Source: Planctomycetota bacterium
GTDB taxonomy: Bacteria; Planctomycetota; UBA8742; UBA2392
Length of the DNA: 64,000 bases
Direction of reading: 5' to 3'
NCBI GenBank assembly: GCA_020849795.1
Contig: JADZFR010000015.1
Coordinates: 1 to 64,000, forward strand
Shown: in pieces, positions 18,094-25,805 of the stretch
How the letters are laid out: each line of letters starts with the position of its first letter
How positions within the stretch are numbered: position 1 is the stretch's first letter
Notes under the pieces: generated by a model
What the model saw: the letters and a program-made list of their open reading frames with translations, nothing else
What the model was told of the DNA's origin: nothing
The model's database searches: none
Translations under genes and position numbers: made by a program

Positions 18094-18818
18094 GACCATA
18101 ACAGTGTTGCCAGCATGCCAAGGACCGCCACCAGCGCCAGCAGCAGGCCCATGCAGCCCTTTTTGGCGACGGGTTCGCGCTGGGACTCACGGCCAGGGAT
18201 GCGTTTGGCTTCGTCGGGGATGGTGCCGGCCTGTTCGTCGAGGTGGCGCAGCTTGGCCAGCGCGGAGTCCAGGATGCCGCCGAGGTTCGGGTACTTTCGG
18301 CGCAGTTCTTTCAGGGTTGTCAGGGCCCGCTGGCTGCCGGAGTCGCCCAGGTAGGGCGCAACTTCCGCGACGTGGCTCTCTTTCAGTTTGTCCTGGGCCA
18401 CCAGGTTGCAGATGAAGTCAGCGCCGGAGTCATACTTTCCCTCGCGCAGTGCAGCCACCAGGCGCGTGACACTCAACATGCCCGAGCCGATCCAGTCCGA
18501 GACAACATCGTGCCCCGGGCCGGGAAAGTCGCACAGGCCTACGAGCGCGGTGTTCACTGCTTCCCGAATGCCGGACTGGGCGCCCTCTTTCAGCAGCGGA
18601 ACAGCATGGACATTGCGAAGCGCCGCGGCACCGGTCATGGCTTCGCGCATGCCGGGCTCGCCTTCTTTCATGCGCTTGCGCAGGCTCTCAAGCCTTGCAT
18701 ACAGGGCCTCGGGCGGCACGTTAAGCTTGCGGCCGCAGCCCTCGCAGTCGAATTCAGAGACTTGTTCGCGGTCAACGTGAAACTTCTTGCCGCAGATGCA
18801 CTCGACATAAACCTGCAT
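18090..18818 (-). CDS. Zinc-ribbon protein with HEAT-like helices and C-terminal membrane anchor
   Basis: This is a 242-residue protein. The N-terminal zinc ribbon has Cys pairs CICGKKF and CEGCGRKL (residues 7-35). Residues about 45-190 are helical with HEAT-like repeats (MTGAAALRNVHAVPLLKEG). The last 20 residues (MGLLLALVAVLGMLATLL) form a tail anchor, so the ribbon is cytoplasmic. The ATG at 18818 has AAAGGA upstream and is preferred over a longer open frame beginning at 18878. The stop overlaps the start of the lipoprotein gene. The tight coupling suggests a joint role at the inner membrane, but the function is unknown. Confidence 0.72.
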   Translation of the reverse strand: MQVYVECICGKKFHVDREQVSEFDCEGCGRKLNVPPEALYARLESLRKRMKEGEPGMREAMTGAAALRNVHAVPLLKEGAQSGIREAVNTALVGLCDFPGPGHDVVSDWIGSGMLSVTRLVAALREGKYDSGADFICNLVAQDKLKESHVAEVAPYLGDSGSQRALTTLKELRRKYPNLGGILDSALAKLRHLDEQAGTIPDEAKRIPGRESQREPVAKKGCMGLLLALVAVLGMLATLLWS

Positions 18819-18889
18819 GTGGTCCTTTCGGCGGCGGGAGTCTAGCCCCGCCTGCGCGCAAGGTCGAGTGTGTGGCAAGGTTGTTGAGT

Positions 18890-20083
18890 TCAGGGTTTGG
18901 GGTCGGCCACGACGCCGACAAACAGCAGTGCGCCCGTTGTGTCGTCGGTGATCGCGAACACAAAGGGCCGGTTGAACTCAAGGGGCATGGGCGCGCTGGT
19001 TGCCTTCATTTCTACCGCCGTTGCCGCAGCGGCTTCAGCGCCTTCTTCGTTCACTTCCACGAAGACTTCATGCAGGACTCGCGAGATGAAAAGATTGCCG
19101 GCTGCACCCTTGCCCATTTTCGAGAAGTCCGCCGCACCCTCATCAAACGGCATGGTCATGCCAAGGCTGCGCAAAGCGCCCCCCGCGTCCATCCTGTGTC
19201 GAAAGGTAAAACGCGGCAGCGCCAGCGGTAGCTCGGACGGCTTGGCTGCAGCCGCCCAACGCTCGATGGTCTCGGGCTTGAGGGTTGCGACCAGGGCCTC
19301 GACGCCCGCCTTTTCAGAGGGCAGCGCGAACCACATCGAAGCGCCCTTGCCCGGCCCGAATGTCAGGCGGGCAACCTGGGTGTCGCCATCTTGCGCATAG
19401 TCGAAGTCACCGTCGCGGTGCATCATCGGCACCTCTTTGACCGTGCCGTTCGCGAGCCGAAACTCGCCTTCCCGGGAGCGGGACTTGTCAAATCGCTCCG
19501 TCCACTCGCCCTTGAAATAGACAGCGTTGATCAGGTAGGCCGCGACATCTGCGTCGATACGGTCAATCAGTTCCGGGATGCGCTTGCTGGTTCGGTCGCT
19601 TATCCACTGGTTGATCGTGTTGCGCGCACCGGCGTCGCTGAAGTCCAGTTCGCGGGCCATCGCATCGAAACTGGTTTCGGCGGTGCCGCGAAACGCGGCG
19701 TCAAGCTGCATGCGGGCCGGGTCCACCCACACCGAGTTGGCAACTTCGAGCTTCATGCCTTTGCGTGCCTTCAGGGCGTCCAGCAGGTCGCGGTTGCCGG
19801 CCGGCAGGTCGATGGCCTGCGTGTGCAGCACATCCAGCATCTGTTTGCGCGTTTCGCCGGCTGCGCCTGTCGCAGCCAACTGCAGCGCCATCGCCAGGCT
19901 GACCGGCGAAACTGCCGAGTTTGAGCCGGCCTTGTGCGCCTCGCGGTAAAGCTCCAACCCAAACCGGTTGTTGCGCGCCGCAAGCTCTTTGGCGGCGGGG
20001 CTGGCCACAGGCGGCTCTTCATGCGTGTTGCGTTTGCAAGCCGGGATCAATACCAGCAGCAAGACAAGAAGGCGGGCGCGCAT
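18890..20083 (-). CDS. Lipoprotein serpin (serine protease inhibitor)
   Basis: This 397-residue serpin has a short signal peptide ending in a lipobox-like IPAC (Cys 15), which would tether it to a membrane. The serpin core begins at about residue 35 (NRFGLELYREA; SNSAVSPVSLAMAL). The reactive-centre hinge EEGAEAAAATAVEM (346-359) has the small-residue pattern of inhibitory serpins. Counting from P17 Glu346, the predicted P1-P1' bond is Thr362-Ser363, which suggests an elastase-like or small-residue target. The closing signature NRPFVFAITDDTTGALLFVG is intact. The start at 20083 has GGAG five bases upstream; a longer frame reaches 20170. Bacterial serpins are patchy in distribution and usually protect against host, prey or self proteases. 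Confidence 0.9.
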   Translation of the reverse strand: MRARLLVLLLVLIPACKRNTHEEPPVASPAAKELAARNNRFGLELYREAHKAGSNSAVSPVSLAMALQLAATGAAGETRKQMLDVLHTQAIDLPAGNRDLLDALKARKGMKLEVANSVWVDPARMQLDAAFRGTAETSFDAMARELDFSDAGARNTINQWISDRTSKRIPELIDRIDADVAAYLINAVYFKGEWTERFDKSRSREGEFRLANGTVKEVPMMHRDGDFDYAQDGDTQVARLTFGPGKGASMWFALPSEKAGVEALVATLKPETIERWAAAAKPSELPLALPRFTFRHRMDAGGALRSLGMTMPFDEGAADFSKMGKGAAGNLFISRVLHEVFVEVNEEGAEAAAATAVEMKATSAPMPLEFNRPFVFAITDDTTGALLFVGVVADPKP

Positions 20084-20162
20084 GGAGTCTCCAATCGGGC
20101 GAAGCATCAGGCTGAGGCAGTGTACCCGGTGTACCAGTCCACCGGCGACCTCTGAGGGTTCA

Positions 20163-20807
20163 TCAAACAAACAGTTTTCTTTGCCCAGAAGGGGCGTGGA
20201 TGGGTTGGGCCAGGTTCGAGGTCAGGTCTTCGGCGCGGACTTTCCGGGGTTGGAAGCGCTTGAGCTTGTTGCCGACGATGCTGCCGTGCCGCGCCACCAA
20301 CTCATCGAATCCCAAAGTCAGGAACGGAAAGCGCTCCAGCTCAATGTGCGGCAGGCTTTCCTCGACCATGCGGTCGACCACACCGTCGAAGTCCTCGTGA
20401 CGATTGCCGTGGAACTCGTTGCGCCCCGGGAATCGCCGCAGGTCGCCATTAAACTGCGGATGAATGTGGTACAGCTCGTGCAGCAGGGTGTGAAGCCGTT
20501 CCCGTGGCTGCTGGTCCAGAAAGCGCGGCAGGAAGTAGGTGATGTAATACAACATCTCCTGCCCGCGAACCCGGGTCTCGGGCCATACCCACGCATATCC
20601 GTCACGCGTGAGGTGCTCGCGTTTTCCGTGCTTGAAACGCAGCCCGTGGCACTGCGCGTACACGCCGTAACGCGACCGCGACCGGGCCTGGCTGACCCCG
20701 TGCAGGATCTGCCCCGGCTTGATGTGCTGCAACCTCTCGACGCGCCGCGATAACAGGTGCACCAGTAGGGCAACGTCGTCGGTCAGGTTGTAACCTTGCT
20801 TGCGCAT
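20163..20807 (-). CDS. Putative zinc metallopeptidase (HExxH)
   Basis: This is a 214-residue protein with no signal peptide. HELYH at 110-114 inside LLHELYHIHPQF is a zincin motif, followed by GDLRRFPGRNEFHGNRHEDF, which holds candidate third ligands (His133, His137). The rest is a compact alpha/beta domain with many Arg and His residues. It resembles the SprT/putative metallopeptidase type, but I cannot name the family with certainty. The ATG at 20807 has GATACT eight bases upstream. The serpin gene follows 79 bp downstream on the same strand. Confidence 0.6.
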   Translation of the reverse strand: MRKQGYNLTDDVALLVHLLSRRVERLQHIKPGQILHGVSQARSRSRYGVYAQCHGLRFKHGKREHLTRDGYAWVWPETRVRGQEMLYYITYFLPRFLDQQPRERLHTLLHELYHIHPQFNGDLRRFPGRNEFHGNRHEDFDGVVDRMVEESLPHIELERFPFLTLGFDELVARHGSIVGNKLKRFQPRKVRAEDLTSNLAQPIHAPSGQRKLFV

Positions 20808-20815
20808 GCCCCCAG

Positions 20816-20821
20816 AGTATC
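20816..20821 (-). promoter_or_regulatory. -10-like hexamer GATACT before metallopeptidase gene
   Basis: On the minus strand GATACT ends eight bases before the ATG at 20807. The short gap would give a leaderless transcript. A GGGGG run also lies between the hexamer and the ATG, so ordinary initiation is not excluded. Confidence 0.35.
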
Positions 20822-20890
20822 GAGGGTTGCGACAAATCCCGGGCAGTGTGATCCGATTGTGGAGAGTGCGGCGAACCATAAAGTGTGGCC

Positions 20891-21358
20891 ATGACCGAGC
20901 ACATGGTCCTGGCACTTGCGTACGCCGCCTTGGGCAGCGTTGTCGCGTCGCTTGGTTTGCAGGCGGCAACGGCGCTGCATGGCCAGTACGCCCGGCTGTG
21001 CGTGCTGGCAGCCGACCAGAACCGCACGGTGCCGGCGCTGGTGGGGGTGTACTTTCGGAACACCACCCGTCTGCTGACATTCAGCTCGTTGGCGTTCATG
21101 GCCGGCGCGGCCTCTGATGCGGTGACGTCACGGTTCTCGCCATCGCCTTTTTCAGCGCTCTTGCTGGGGTATGGTTGCGGCGTGTTCTTGCTGGTTTGCG
21201 CGTGCACGCTGGGGCTGCAGGGCCTGGCAGACCGCAAGTTGCGGCTTCACCGCGCGCCTTGGCGTGTTGCTTACGTCGCAGCCGGACTGGCTGGCGTGCC
21301 GGTAGCAGCTTTCGGGATGATGCTTGTGGTTCATTACGGAAGCGTCTGGCCGCAATGA
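20891..21358 (+). CDS. Small integral membrane protein
   Basis: This 155-residue protein has about four hydrophobic spans (about residues 8-25, 55-75, 82-102, 122-145). The second and third enclose a short polar loop with SRFSPSPF. Charged Arg/Lys residues at 107-118 suggest a cytoplasmic loop. No family is recognised. The ATG at 20891 is preferred over the GTG at 20885. CATAAA ends eight bases upstream. The gene is divergent from the metallopeptidase gene. Confidence 0.6.
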   Translation: MTEHMVLALAYAALGSVVASLGLQAATALHGQYARLCVLAADQNRTVPALVGVYFRNTTRLLTFSSLAFMAGAASDAVTSRFSPSPFSALLLGYGCGVFLLVCACTLGLQGLADRKLRLHRAPWRVAYVAAGLAGVPVAAFGMMLVVHYGSVWPQ

Positions 21359-21414
21359 TTGCCCACAATTGTTTCACAGATTGAGCAAAGGGCTTCACCG
21401 GGCCGGTCGCCGCC

Positions 21415-21442
21415 TTGAACCGGGGCAGAATCCCCCTACAAT
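21415..21442 (+). promoter_or_regulatory. Sigma70-like promoter TTGAAC-16-TACAAT
   Basis: TTGAAC (21415-21420) and TACAAT (21437-21442) are separated by 16 bases. This is among the best housekeeping-type promoters I can see in the window. The predicted start is near 21449, upstream of a candidate small RNA and about 170 bases before the HNH gene. Confidence 0.6.
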
Positions 21443-21448
21443 CTGACC

Positions 21449-21605
21449 GCAAGATGACTGTCAGTAACCAAATGAGAGTAATGGACGGGGCCAGGGCTGT
21501 GCGCGCTGTCAGGCGCTACGCCCAGCCGATTATAGGGCGCATGCCCGTCGTGAATGGTGCTTAGCCGGCTCGGCCGGGGGACTTGTTCCCCCGGCCGAGT
21601 TTCTT
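21449..21605 (+). ncRNA. Candidate small structured RNA or leader with intrinsic terminator
   Basis: Between a good promoter (21415-21442) and a very strong intrinsic terminator (21569-21605) lie about 150 bases without a credible reading frame. Internal pairing includes GACGGG (21484-21489) with CCCGTC (21544-21549), GGCTG (21495-21499) with CAGCC (21523-21527), and GCGC hairpins between them. It could be a stand-alone small RNA or a transcription-attenuating leader for the HNH nuclease gene starting at 21618. I do not recognise it as SRP RNA, tmRNA or a named riboswitch. Confidence 0.45.
21569..21605 (+). terminator. Strong rho-independent terminator upstream of HNH gene
   Basis: CTCGGCCGGGGG (21569-21580) pairs exactly with CCCCCGGCCGAG (21588-21599) around a 7-base spacer and is followed by TTTCTT. 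It ends only 12 bases before the HNH start codon, so it either ends an upstream RNA or regulates the HNH gene by attenuation. Confidence 0.8.
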
Positions 21606-21617
21606 GAATGGTGGATT

Positions 21618-22196
21618 ATGCTGGATCGTTCCGTTCTCGTGCTGAACAAGTCCTGGACACCCATCGCGATCACAACCGTGAAGCGCGGGTTCAGCCTCGT
21701 GTTTCAAGATCATGCACACATCGTGCACCCTGAAACCTACGAGATGCACACGTTCGAAAGCTGGCTGGTGGACAATTCGCTTTCCACGCGCGACCAGTTG
21801 CCGCCTGGCCAGATCTGGCTGCGCACCACCAACCTGATGATCCGCATTCCGGAAGTGATTGTGCTGGGGCGCTACAACGGCGTGCCCCGGCGCGAACTTG
21901 CGTTCAACCGGCGCAATATCTATCGCCGCGACGCCTTCCAGTGCCAATACTGTGGGGGCAAGCCGGGCTTGAAGTACCTGAGCATCGACCACGTGATCCC
22001 GGTCAGCAAGGGCGGCGTGACCAACTGGGAAAACTGTGTCGTCGCCTGCGTTCGCTGCAATACGCGCAAGGGCAACCGCACGCCCGAGCAGGCGAACATG
22101 CCGCTGCGCACCGAACCCGGCAAGCCGAACTGGAACGATGGCGTCGGCTTCGGCGAACGCGCACCCAGCAGCTGGGACCGCTTCGTCAAGAGCTAA
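21618..22196 (+). CDS. HNH endonuclease
   Basis: This 192-residue protein belongs to the widespread chromosomal HNH group. Residues 1-95 form the N-terminal domain (SVLVLNKSWTPIAITTVKRG). The HNH/zinc-finger domain follows, with CQYC at 109-112, Asp124-His125 in SIDHVIPVSKGG, an Asn in NWENCVVAC, and Cys144/Cys147 before NTRKGN. The C-terminal tail includes WNDGVGFG and W186. The family acts on DNA but its physiological role is not established. The start is set by GGTGG, three bases before the ATG. The gene lies right after the strong terminator and before the DUF3810/mnmA pair, with a 20-bp palindrome in between. Confidence 0.9.
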   Translation: MLDRSVLVLNKSWTPIAITTVKRGFSLVFQDHAHIVHPETYEMHTFESWLVDNSLSTRDQLPPGQIWLRTTNLMIRIPEVIVLGRYNGVPRRELAFNRRNIYRRDAFQCQYCGGKPGLKYLSIDHVIPVSKGGVTNWENCVVACVRCNTRKGNRTPEQANMPLRTEPGKPNWNDGVGFGERAPSSWDRFVKS

Positions 22197-22214
22197 CGGT
22201 TGCGTAATCCCGCG

Positions 22215-22234
22215 CATCCCGCCGCGGCGGGATG
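22215..22234. repeat. Perfect 20-bp palindrome downstream of HNH gene
   Basis: CATCCCGCCGCGGCGGGATG is an exact palindrome starting 19 bases after the HNH stop codon and ending 16 bases before the next ATG. It may be a stem-loop in the mRNA between the two genes or a binding site for a dimeric regulator. Confidence 0.6.
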
Positions 22235-22238
22235 GAGT

Positions 22239-22244
22239 TACACT
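22239..22244 (+). promoter_or_regulatory. -10-like hexamer TACACT before DUF3810 gene
   Basis: TACACT ends six bases before the ATG at 22251 and there is no Shine-Dalgarno sequence. This is compatible with a leaderless start. Confidence 0.35.
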
Positions 22245-22250
22245 GCGCAC

Positions 22251-23534
22251 ATGGCCACACCGGGCGAAGAGACTGCTTCGATGCTCGAGGGCAAGGGCAA
22301 CCCCCTGCCCATCGGCTGGTTTGCGCTGTTTACGCCTGACGACGCCATGCCCAAAGACCGCGGCCTCTACGTCAAGCGGCGCGGACTGACGATGATCTTG
22401 GGCCTGGTCGTGATCCTGATCTGTTGGGGTTTGGGACAATCGCAGAGTTTTGCCGAGAACGTGTTTGCCCGTGGATTCGGCCAGAACGTCGGCCGCGGTC
22501 TGGCGTTCGTTACCGGCGTGCTGCCGACCAGCGTCGGCGAGTTGTTGCTTGTGTTCGTCGGCGGCTGGGCGCTGTTTCTGTGGGGCCGCGCAAGCTGGCA
22601 CGTGATTCGGCGCAAGCGCCGTGCCTTCAATGCGCTTGCTTGCGGCGGGCTGAAGGTCGGGGCGTTCGGCGCCGTCCTGATTGCCCTGTTTTACGTGCTG
22701 TGGGGCATCAACTACTTCCGGCCCAGTATTGTCGAGCGCCAGGATTGGCAGGCGTATGCTCAGCCGCCAGCCGACCGTGCGGCGCAGATCGCCGAGCTAA
22801 GCCGGTTGTGCGAGGCACTGGTCGTGGCCACCAATGCCGAGTACCGCGCCGCCATGGGCAGCGAAGACTACGGCGCGCCAAGCCAGCCGCTTGCCGAGAT
22901 GCGTGTGCTGGACACCGAGATCGAGAAGGCCTTTCTGCTGGTCGAGAAAGACCTGGCGCTGGAAGAAGGCTTCGGCGCATCACGCGGGCCGGCCAAGCCC
23001 GTGGCTGCTTCGTTTCTGATGGACTATCTGCAGATTGGCGGCTTCTACTTTCCGTGGACGGGCGAAGCGAACTATCACCGCCTGCAGCCGCTCAGCAGCA
23101 TCCCGTTTGTGATTGCGCACGAAAAGGCGCACCAGCGCTGCGTGACCAGCGAGGACGAGGCGAACTTTATCGGCTTTGCCGCCTGCGTGCGCAGTAGCGA
23201 CGCCTATGTGCGGTACTCGGGTTACCTGTTCGCGCAGCGGCAGTTGCTGAGTGAGTTGCATGGGCTTGACCCCAAGCGCACGCAAGAGCTTGTGAAGTTG
23301 CGCCACGCGGGTGTGCAGCGCGACGTGGACCACGTGAATGACTACTGGGCGCGCTTCGACAAGGGCGTTGCCGGCGCAGTAGGCGAAGTAAGCACCGCGG
23401 TCAATCACGCGTACCTGACGGCCAACCAGGTCGAGGGCGGCGTGAAGAGTTACCGCATGTCGTCGAAGCTGCTGATCGTTTACGCCCGGAAGATGGGCGG
23501 CATCGTGTCGGCCCCGAAAGCGGCGGAAGAATGA
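22251..23534 (+). CDS. DUF3810-type membrane protein with HExxH zincin motif
   Basis: This 427-residue protein has three N-terminal membrane spans (about 47-62, 95-112, 134-152) and a large soluble domain. The motif IAHEKAHQRC places HEKAH at 290-294, followed by SEDEANFIGF (300-309), matching the DUF3810 pattern of an HExxH with a downstream acidic ligand. A metallopeptidase role is likely but unproven. The ATG at 22251 is chosen over a TTG at 22200. The stop overlaps the mnmA start by four bases (ATGA), so the two genes are translationally coupled, an odd pairing of a membrane protease-like protein with a tRNA-modifying enzyme. Confidence 0.75.
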   Translation: MATPGEETASMLEGKGNPLPIGWFALFTPDDAMPKDRGLYVKRRGLTMILGLVVILICWGLGQSQSFAENVFARGFGQNVGRGLAFVTGVLPTSVGELLLVFVGGWALFLWGRASWHVIRRKRRAFNALACGGLKVGAFGAVLIALFYVLWGINYFRPSIVERQDWQAYAQPPADRAAQIAELSRLCEALVVATNAEYRAAMGSEDYGAPSQPLAEMRVLDTEIEKAFLLVEKDLALEEGFGASRGPAKPVAASFLMDYLQIGGFYFPWTGEANYHRLQPLSSIPFVIAHEKAHQRCVTSEDEANFIGFAACVRSSDAYVRYSGYLFAQRQLLSELHGLDPKRTQELVKLRHAGVQRDVDHVNDYWARFDKGVAGAVGEVSTAVNHAYLTANQVEGGVKSYRMSSKLLIVYARKMGGIVSAPKAAEE

Positions 23535-24592
23535 TCCTGGTTGCCATGTCCGGCGGTGTTGATTCAAGCGTGACCGGCGCGTTGCTCAAGCGCGAGGGGC
23601 ACGACATTGTCGGCTTGTTCATGCGCAACGGAGTGACCGCGGGCAGCGCCGCCAAGTCGAACAAGCAGGGTTGCTGCAGCCTTGAAGACAGCAACGACGC
23701 GCGCTTTGTTGCTTCGCAGCTTGGTGCCCGATTCTACGTGCTGAACTTTGCCGAAGACTTCGAACGCATCATTCGCTACTTCGTCGATGAGTACAAGCGC
23801 GGCCGCACGCCCAACCCCTGCGCGGTCTGCAACACCGATCTGAAGTTCGGCAAGCTGCTTGATTACGCGCGCATGGTCGGCGCCGACAAGGTGGCAACCG
23901 GCCACTATGCGCGCACCGAGTGGCGCGACGGCCGCTGGCGTCTCATGCGCGGCGTCGACCGCAGCAAGGACCAGAGCTACTACCTGTTCGGCTTGACTCA
24001 AGAACAGCTGAGCCGCGCCCTCTTTCCGCTTGGCGGCATGACCAAGCTGCAAGTTCGGGCGCTGGCCGGCGAGTTCGGGCTGAAGACCCGCGACAAGCCG
24101 GAAAGCATGGAAATCTGCTTCGTGCCCGAGGGCGACTACCGCGCTGTGGTCGCGCAGCACGACCCTGAAGCGCTGCGCGCGGGCCCGGTGGTGTCCACCA
24201 GCGGCGAAGTGCTGGGCGAACACGGCGGCGTCGCGGGCTTTACGGTCGGCCAGCGTCGGGGGCTTGGCATTGCAGCACCCAAGCCATGGTACGTCGTGCG
24301 CCTTGAGCCGGAGTCAAATACGGTGGTGGTGGGGGAAGAGCACGAACTTTCGATCCACGAGATCACGGCAAGCAAAGTGAACTGGATTGGCCTGACGTCA
24401 TTGGCGCCTGGTGACAGCGTGCGCGCGACGGTGAAGGTCCGCTATCGCCACGAGGGCGAACCCGCAACCTTGACCGGCCTGGCTAACGGCGTACGCGTTA
24501 CGTTCGATCAACCGATCAAGGGCGCGTCTCCCGGCCAGTGCGCCGTGTTCTACGACGGCGAAGAAGTGCTCGGGGGCGGCTGGATCGAGTAG
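23531..24592 (+). CDS. mnmA: tRNA-specific 2-thiouridylase MnmA
   Basis: This 353-residue ATP-dependent enzyme adds sulfur to C2 of the wobble uridine in tRNA for Lys, Glu and Gln, taking it from a persulfide relay. The PP-loop SGGVDSS lies at residues 7-13. GCCSLEDSNDA at 47-57 is the family signature. Catalytic cysteines are expected at Cys100 (NPCAVCN) and Cys196 (SMEICFV). The C-terminal part holds the VGQRRGLGI segment and the beta-barrel domain. Length and motifs are normal. The start ATG overlaps the stop of the preceding gene. Confidence 0.96.
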   Translation: MILVAMSGGVDSSVTGALLKREGHDIVGLFMRNGVTAGSAAKSNKQGCCSLEDSNDARFVASQLGARFYVLNFAEDFERIIRYFVDEYKRGRTPNPCAVCNTDLKFGKLLDYARMVGADKVATGHYARTEWRDGRWRLMRGVDRSKDQSYYLFGLTQEQLSRALFPLGGMTKLQVRALAGEFGLKTRDKPESMEICFVPEGDYRAVVAQHDPEALRAGPVVSTSGEVLGEHGGVAGFTVGQRRGLGIAAPKPWYVVRLEPESNTVVVGEEHELSIHEITASKVNWIGLTSLAPGDSVRATVKVRYRHEGEPATLTGLANGVRVTFDQPIKGASPGQCAVFYDGEEVLGGGWIE

Positions 24593-24596
24593 CGGC

Positions 24597-25805
24597 CTAC
24601 TTGAGCTTGGGCAGCGGGTGGCTGGCGAGCCATTGCCACAGGCGCTTGGCGCACAGGCTGCCCGAGGCAACCACGCTCATCAAGGTGCGCGTCTCGATGT
24701 TGGTGCAGTCGCCGGCAACATAGATGCCGCCGAACATGGTTTTGCCGCCCTCACCGTGCGCAAGATAGCCGTTGTCCTGCGGCATGCGCTCAAGGCCCGC
24801 GACTGGCTGCTTGGGTGCGGGGCCCAGCGCAACGACCATCGCGTCGGTGGGGATACCCTGCTCTTCGGGGATGCCCTTCTCGACAAAGAACACGTAGTCC
24901 AGCGCGTCCTCGCCCTTGACCGCCACGACCCTCGAACCCGGGATCACGCGAACCTTGTTCTGTTTTGCGCGGTCGACCAGAAGTGGCTCGCCGGTCGGTT
25001 CATCTTCCGGGCACAGCACCGTCACGAACTTGGCGTGATGGCTCAGGAATATCGCGGCATGCATGGCTTCGTCGCCACCGCCGATGACGACAACGCGGCG
25101 GTCCCGATAAATCTGCGCGTCTACCTGCGCACCATACCGGATGCCGCGGTTGATGAACTTTTCGACGCCCTCGATCTTGAGCTCACGCTGGGCGGCACCG
25201 GTTGCGATAATTACGGCGCGGCCCCAGAAATTGCCGCCGCTGCTGTGCACGCGCTTGAACGCGCCCTGGATGCGAATGCTGTTGACCTTGCCGCGCATCA
25301 ACACGGCGCCGACGTGCCGTGCATGCTCGGCGAAATTGGCGGCGATGTCACTGCCCGGCACCGCCTCATCGAACCCGACGCCAAGGTACTCATCGACTTC
25401 TGTCAACTTCAGCAAGTGGCCGCCGGGTTCGGACTCGTCCAGACCAAGCACCGACAAACCGCCCAGCCGGCAACCGTGACACGCAGCAAGACCCGCAGGA
25501 CCAAGGCCGACAACAATCACGTCAAAAATCGTCTGCCCGCGCGACTCAAGACGCTCGACGTCATAGCGAACACCCGTCGCTTCGATAATCTCTTCCTGCG
25601 TCGGGTCAGGAAACCACTCGTCATTGATGTACAGGACAGGCGACACCGCCGCGCCGCATAGCTTGCGGATAAAGGCGTTCGCCTCGGCATCCTTGTTGAT
25701 GTCGCGCTCGGTCCAGGACAGCTGGTTGGACTCGAGCACATCCTTGGCAAGCCGGTTGGATTCCGACACGCCATCGGTGAACATGACAACTTTTGCTGCA
25801 GGCAT
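24597..25805 (-). CDS. Thioredoxin-reductase-like FAD oxidoreductase with degenerate glutaredoxin-like N-terminus
   Basis: This 402-residue protein has residues 1-85 in glutaredoxin-like order (KVVMFTDGVSESNRLAK), but the usual CxxC is replaced by DGVS, so this part cannot do classic thiol exchange. The FAD domain begins VIVVGLGPAGLAACHGCRLGG (about 97-116). The NADPH domain has VVVIGGGDEAMHAA, and the C-terminal GGIYVAGDC is intact. The usual reductase CxxC before the NADPH motif is missing (GAQVDA). Instead a CHGC lies at 109-112 within the first FAD helix. It may be a TrxR-like reductase acting on ferredoxin, quinone or a partner protein. The start has AGGAAG five bases upstream. It converges on mnmA. 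Confidence 0.75.
   Translation of the reverse strand: MPAAKVVMFTDGVSESNRLAKDVLESNQLSWTERDINKDAEANAFIRKLCGAAVSPVLYINDEWFPDPTQEEIIEATGVRYDVERLESRGQTIFDVIVVGLGPAGLAACHGCRLGGLSVLGLDESEPGGHLLKLTEVDEYLGVGFDEAVPGSDIAANFAEHARHVGAVLMRGKVNSIRIQGAFKRVHSSGGNFWGRAVIIATGAAQRELKIEGVEKFINRGIRYGAQVDAQIYRDRRVVVIGGGDEAMHAAIFLSHHAKFVTVLCPEDEPTGEPLLVDRAKQNKVRVIPGSRVVAVKGEDALDYVFFVEKGIPEEQGIPTDAMVVALGPAPKQPVAGLERMPQDNGYLAHGEGGKTMFGGIYVAGDCTNIETRTLMSVVASGSLCAKRLWQWLASHPLPKLK

Noticed and set aside
23531..24592. Argininosuccinate synthase or another PP-loop enzyme
   Set aside because: GCCS, the NPCAVCN cysteine and SMEICFV are specific to MnmA.
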